52,202 nt of DNA from NCBI GenBank assembly GCA_050010535.1, contig JBEKKT010000008.1, positions 1 to 52,202 on the forward strand, written 5' to 3'. This document shows, piece after piece, positions 49,406-52,202 of the stretch (position 1 is its first letter; each line of letters starts with the position of its first letter). The DNA comes from JAJRAG01 sp050010535. GTDB taxonomy: Archaea > Thermoplasmatota > Thermoplasmata > Methanomassiliicoccales > JACIVX01. Under the pieces are notes generated by a model. The model ran no database searches, was not told the origin of the DNA, and was given only the letters and a program-made list of their open reading frames with translations. The position numbers and the translations under genes are program-made.

Positions 49406-50503
49406 TCATTCAACTCTCAGCAGGTCGAAGTTCGCTCCAGCGTCCACAGTCTCCACAACACCGCGATAGAAAGAAATGAACGACTCAAACGTTGTTCTGA
49501 ACTTGGGAACAACGACGATGCGGTCCTCGGTCGCGTTGACAGAGAATACGCATCGTTTGTTGTCATCAACTACGGTCGCAGTCAGGCTTATTGAACCTAT
49601 CTCGGTGTGAACATCGATGAAGGAGAATCCTTCAATTGAACTCCTCATCCTCTCTGCTGCAGCTTCATCGAAAAGAGGTGCAGATAGAGTAATGACTCCT
49701 GCTTCGATAGAAGGGAATCTGAGATTGTTCTCGGAGATGAAATCCATCCTGATATCGGAAGCAATCTCACGGAGCTGGAGCACACTCTTCGAGATTTGAT
49801 CAAGGTGTCTGTAGAAGAGAGCCAGAACGTCCTCAGTAGCCCTCTGCGCTGAGAATAGACCGTTGTTGGAAATGTGAAGTTTCAAATTGTTCTCTGCTTC
49901 AACATAGACAACCTCTGGGGTGACTCCATACAGCTCCCTCAGTTCCTCCATGGCCAACTTAGTGTCATCACCAGTGTAATTGAGCCGTCTCTTGATATGT
50001 GGTCTAACCTTACAGTATGCCTCGTCCCCGGGATCTCTTCTAGCAGCGAAGTAATAGACGATTCCGTCCGTATCTGTAAGGATGCTATGCCAGAAGTTAT
50101 CGAACACCTCAGGGTGCATCCACATTGGCGTGATCCCGCGCGATCTGCGAATTCGTCTGCCAAGGTCTTTGTGGTAGGTCTCATTGCTGGCGCTCGTGAA
50201 CATCAGGAGCAACCCTGGTTTGTATTCGACAATATAGTACTCCTCCGGCTCGTCCGTCCGCTGTCCATCCTGATCTTCACCTTCTTTTGGGGCGAATCTG
50301 ATGACTTCACCCATCATTGTTATTTCGTCAGGATGAAACACTCTCGATTGCCAGCCCTCTCGGGAGACCAGAAGACAGTATATCTTCATCCATTTGACCC
50401 GTGTAGCGGCATCTCTCGTTTCCTCCTCGAAAATCGATGAGAAGTTGTCGATGAGATATTTATGAAACTCCTCCTTCGTGAAATCTCTCATTTCGACCTT
50501 CAT
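49406..50503 (-). CDS. Unrecognised protein, first gene of a two-gene operon
   Basis: A 365-residue soluble protein of mixed strand/helix type. It has FTKEEFHKYLIDNFSSIFEE at the N-terminus, EEYYIVEYKPGLLLMFTSAS near 86-105, RIRRSRGITPMWMHPEVFDN near 114-133, then GDDTKLAMEELRELYGVTPE and a strand-rich C-terminus. No catalytic motif stands out and no family is recognised. The start is ATG 50503 because AGGAGG lies 8 bases upstream; longer in-frame ATGs exist. The downstream partner carries a possible nuclease motif, so nucleic-acid processing or defence is conceivable but unproven. Confidence 0.55.
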   Translation of the reverse strand: MKVEMRDFTKEEFHKYLIDNFSSIFEEETRDAATRVKWMKIYCLLVSREGWQSRVFHPDEITMMGEVIRFAPKEGEDQDGQRTDEPEEYYIVEYKPGLLLMFTSASNETYHKDLGRRIRRSRGITPMWMHPEVFDNFWHSILTDTDGIVYYFAARRDPGDEAYCKVRPHIKRRLNYTGDDTKLAMEELRELYGVTPEVVYVEAENNLKLHISNNGLFSAQRATEDVLALFYRHLDQISKSVLQLREIASDIRMDFISENNLRFPSIEAGVITLSAPLFDEAAAERMRSSIEGFSFIDVHTEIGSISLTATVVDDNKRCVFSVNATEDRIVVVPKFRTTFESFISFYRGVVETVDAGANFDLLRVE

Positions 50504-50616
50504 TTCTTCCCCCTCCTGATCCATGCTGCACAGGGACCGATTAGCTATTGCTTTCTGCAATTCGTTAGGAGCCACCTAATACTCAATTGTTTCTACAAAG
50601 GCACCCAGCGGGCTGA

Positions 50617-50808
50617 TCAAAGTCCCGTCTTTTCAACTCCGGACTCAGATCTCAAGTATAACAAGATCCAAACCACAGCCAAAGAACTAAAACCCAGCAC
50701 TAGAGGTGCCAAGTTGTCAGAGCTCAAGACAAATGCCAACAGGAATACGGTAATGGCAATGGACAAACACGCGAGTCCGATGAAACTAAGATGAAAGGTC
50801 GCCCTCAC
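50617..50808 (-). CDS. Small membrane protein (63 aa, two helices)
   Basis: With a GTG start at 50808 the protein has two hydrophobic helices (FIGLACLSIAITVFLLAFVL and LAPLVLGFSSLAVVWILLYL) and a short charged tail RSESGVEKTGL. A TATA-like GGTAAATAATC lies about 55-65 bases upstream. A longer GTG start at 50859 is in frame but leaves no room for a promoter. Function unknown; it sits 113 bases upstream of the two-gene operon on the same strand. Confidence 0.45.
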   Translation of the reverse strand: MRATFHLSFIGLACLSIAITVFLLAFVLSSDNLAPLVLGFSSLAVVWILLYLRSESGVEKTGL

Positions 50809-51599
50809 TAATGAACGGTCTGAGATGTCCCGAAGCCCTCTAGGGTGATCACGGCACACGATTATTTACCTGCAAGGAAATGGCGACGGTGAGGTGCTGC
50901 TGATTACGATTCCTATTCGTTCAATTTCTTGCCATCATTATTTGTCTAAAACCTTTCTTATGAGAAGCCTCGAGGCTTCCGTATGTCGTGTACAATGATG
51001 CAAATCGTGTATTTTGGGGTTTTTTCTTGCCCGTGCTCACATGCAACGGACCCGAAACTCGCAATCATCACGATATTGATCGAACGCATGAAATCACCCT
51101 TGGTTGTGTGACATTCTCCGTCCTAGTAATCTGGCATGAGCAACATACAATACGCTCTTTTCACTGAGCATTCAATGAGAATCATCGCATGCTAATCGAA
51201 CGAGTCTCGTGAAAAAACCGAGAGCGTTTGCTTCACCCGCATCGAAAAGAGGCTTGACTCGCGTACGTCTCCTTCGCGATGACGACAAAAGGGTCCTCGG
51301 ACTAAGGAATTACTCGATTTTATGCGTGAAAGAACGCTTAAGTGACGCGCAATCGGATTTGATAGCTCGGGACGTGACAATTCCGAGAATTAGTTGAGGG
51401 TATCTAAATCGCAGGTTTTTTCGGAAATCGATTAAGCGAAAGCATTGCGAATGTGCTGTTGTGAGGCTCTGAAAACCTAAGACGGGAGAATCTAGCGCAT
51501 TCGTCACTAGACTCTAGACAATTCCGACAGAAAATTGGAAAGGATAAAAATAGGGAAAGGGTTTGTGAAAGCCTGGTAGGATATTTGACCACCTGGCGT
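50809..51599. other. Gene-poor, AT-richer stretch of about 790 bases
   Basis: No frame here carries a convincing gene. A plus-strand frame at 51209-51397 (KRVLGLRNYSILCVKERLSD) faintly recalls the end of transposase genes. GGGGTTTTTTCTT near 51017-51029 and ATAAAAATAG near 51545 are T- or A-rich elements that could terminate or start transcription. CCTGGTAGG and CCACCTGG near 51573-51597 can form a weak hairpin after the ribbon-helix-helix gene. It may be a decayed insertion or hold an unrecognised RNA. Confidence 0.35.
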
Positions 51600-51761
51600 T
51601 CACTCGTCCGAGTCCTCATCCTCAATGTCGTCATCTTCCCACTCTTCGAAGTACGACCTGAGGATGAAGTCGACAATCTCTTCAAGGGTCATTTCTTCTT
51701 GATCGGCAAGCTCCTGGAGCCTCTCCGCGAGCGGACCCTTGATGAAGACAGTCTTCTTCAT
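51600..51761 (-). CDS. Ribbon-helix-helix (CopG-like) protein, 53 aa
   Basis: Starting at the ATG at 51761, MKKTVFIKGPLAERLQELAD forms the DNA-contacting strand and first helix, and EEMTLEEIVDFILRSYFEEW the second helix; an acidic tail of Glu/Asp follows. This is the pattern of small dimeric RHH repressors or antitoxins. AGGAG lies upstream. In-frame codons further up (to 51839) are less likely. It is divergent from the truncated cysteine-rich gene and could regulate it; no toxin partner is recognisable downstream. Confidence 0.65.
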   Translation of the reverse strand: MKKTVFIKGPLAERLQELADQEEMTLEEIVDFILRSYFEEWEDDDIEDEDSDE

Positions 51762-51870
51762 CGCATTCACACTCCTGACGATCCCTTCCCTCTTTGGGGT
51801 CGAGAACGCCTCAGAAACGCGAGGAACCCTTGACTTCAAATAGTTCTGATATGATGTTTATAGCAGAACA

Positions 51871-52202
51871 ATGACCCAGCAGAAAGAACAGGAACAGAAG
51901 AAACGTCAATTACGATATTTCACCACATCTGACCGACTAGCCAGCCATCCGATTATCGAGCTGTTCAAGAGAGAGGACGTCCAGGAGGTCATGCGACTGA
52001 AGAAGCAGGACGGGCTGAGATTCACAGAACTCCAGTGTCTCCTCTGCGAGGAGCCGCCATCTCCCAAATCTCGGAAAGGTTGTCCCGAACCGAAGAATTG
52101 TTCCAAATGCCAGAAATCCAGTGAATGCGGATTCGCAAAGTATGCTGTCTGGTATGAGGTACACAAGAAAGTCACGCAGGTCTTGGTAGGACACGGTGGA
52201 AC
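51871..52202 (+). CDS. Cysteine-rich protein of unknown function, 3' end outside window
   Basis: The first 110 residues are visible. After a Gln/Lys-rich start (MTQQKEQEQKKRQLRYFTTS) comes FKREDVQEVMRLKKQDGLRF and then a cysteine cluster: CLLCEEP, GCPEPKNCSKCQKSSECGF, spaced like a zinc- or cluster-binding module. The family is not recognised. A TATA-like TTTATAG lies only about 10 bases upstream of the ATG, so the true start or promoter may differ. It is divergent from the RHH gene. Confidence 0.5.
   Translation, partial: MTQQKEQEQKKRQLRYFTTSDRLASHPIIELFKREDVQEVMRLKKQDGLRFTELQCLLCEEPPSPKSRKGCPEPKNCSKCQKSSECGFAKYAVWYEVHKKVTQVLVGHGG

Noticed and set aside
51545..51600. ATAAAAATAG as promoter of a rightward gene
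   Set aside because: No rightward gene follows; in the leftward direction it reads as a T-run after the ribbon-helix-helix gene and is more likely a terminator.
1..52202. CRISPR array or rRNA genes
   Set aside because: No regularly spaced identical repeats and no rRNA-like conserved stretches were seen on either strand.

Overview
The window (about 52.2 kb, moderately GC-rich) comes from an archaeon, most probably an uncultured lineage of the Thermoplasmatota. Support comes from archaeal-type genes throughout (archaeal phosphoglycerate kinase, type II GAPDH, phosphomevalonate decarboxylase, archease, GfcR-like PRTase regulator, an archaeal pilin signal/prepilin peptidase pair, DUF835 and DUF5788 proteins), from TATA-like boxes 25-35 bases before many start codons, and from an alkyltransferase-endonuclease V fusion of the kind characterised in Ferroplasma. 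No rRNA, tRNA or CRISPR array was recognised by eye. No searches were run; all family names are from recognition of motifs and overall sequence.

Layout. 1-7.4 kb: partial lactate racemase-like gene, thiL, an AmrS-type radical SAM enzyme, a HhH-GPD glycosylase, a prepilin peptidase, a second radical SAM protein, nitroreductase, cupin and DoxX-like genes. 7.4-13.1 kb: a frameshifted MFS transporter, a phosphoesterase, the MGMT-EndoV fusion, ketopantoate reductase, a GfcR-like regulator and a DUF5788 protein. 13.1-19.9 kb: a compact lysine operon, lrp-dapA-dapB-lysC-lysA-dapF-dapL, giving the LL-diaminopimelate aminotransferase route from aspartate with only aspartate-semialdehyde dehydrogenase missing. 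19.9-23.2 kb (minus): pgk, a bacterial-type class I GAPDH and an archaeal type II GAPDH in a row. 23.3-27.7 kb: a histone-deacetylase-like hydrolase, then ilvB-ilvN-ilvC, preceded by a small Ile/Val-rich reading frame and a stable hairpin that look like an attenuation leader. 27.7-32.9 kb: cyclophilin-like protein, tldD/pmbA (pmbA frameshifted), a Xaa-Pro peptidase and aspartate dehydrogenase.

32.9-44.7 kb mixes decayed genes (a membrane-anchored remnant, a frameshifted pilin) with core genes (flavodoxin, archease, phosphomevalonate decarboxylase, DUF835 protein), a three-gene run of unknown purpose (PfkB kinase, formyltransferase, HAD phosphatase), a JAMM protease, a HemW-like and a QueG-like enzyme. 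44.7-52.2 kb is accessory in character: small membrane proteins, exonuclease VII subunits xseA/xseB, three copies of a short repeat that also reads as a conserved protein tail, a two-gene operon of unrecognised proteins (one with a possible PD-(D/E)XK nuclease motif), a long gene-poor stretch, a ribbon-helix-helix protein and a truncated cysteine-rich protein.

The strongest leads are the putative branched-chain amino-acid leader peptide upstream of ilvB, the side-by-side pair of unrelated GAPDHs, the three-copy tail/repeat family, and the unknown two-gene operon. Several apparent frameshifts (MFS, pmbA twice, pilin twice) fall only in dispensable-looking genes; they could be real decay or assembly indels.
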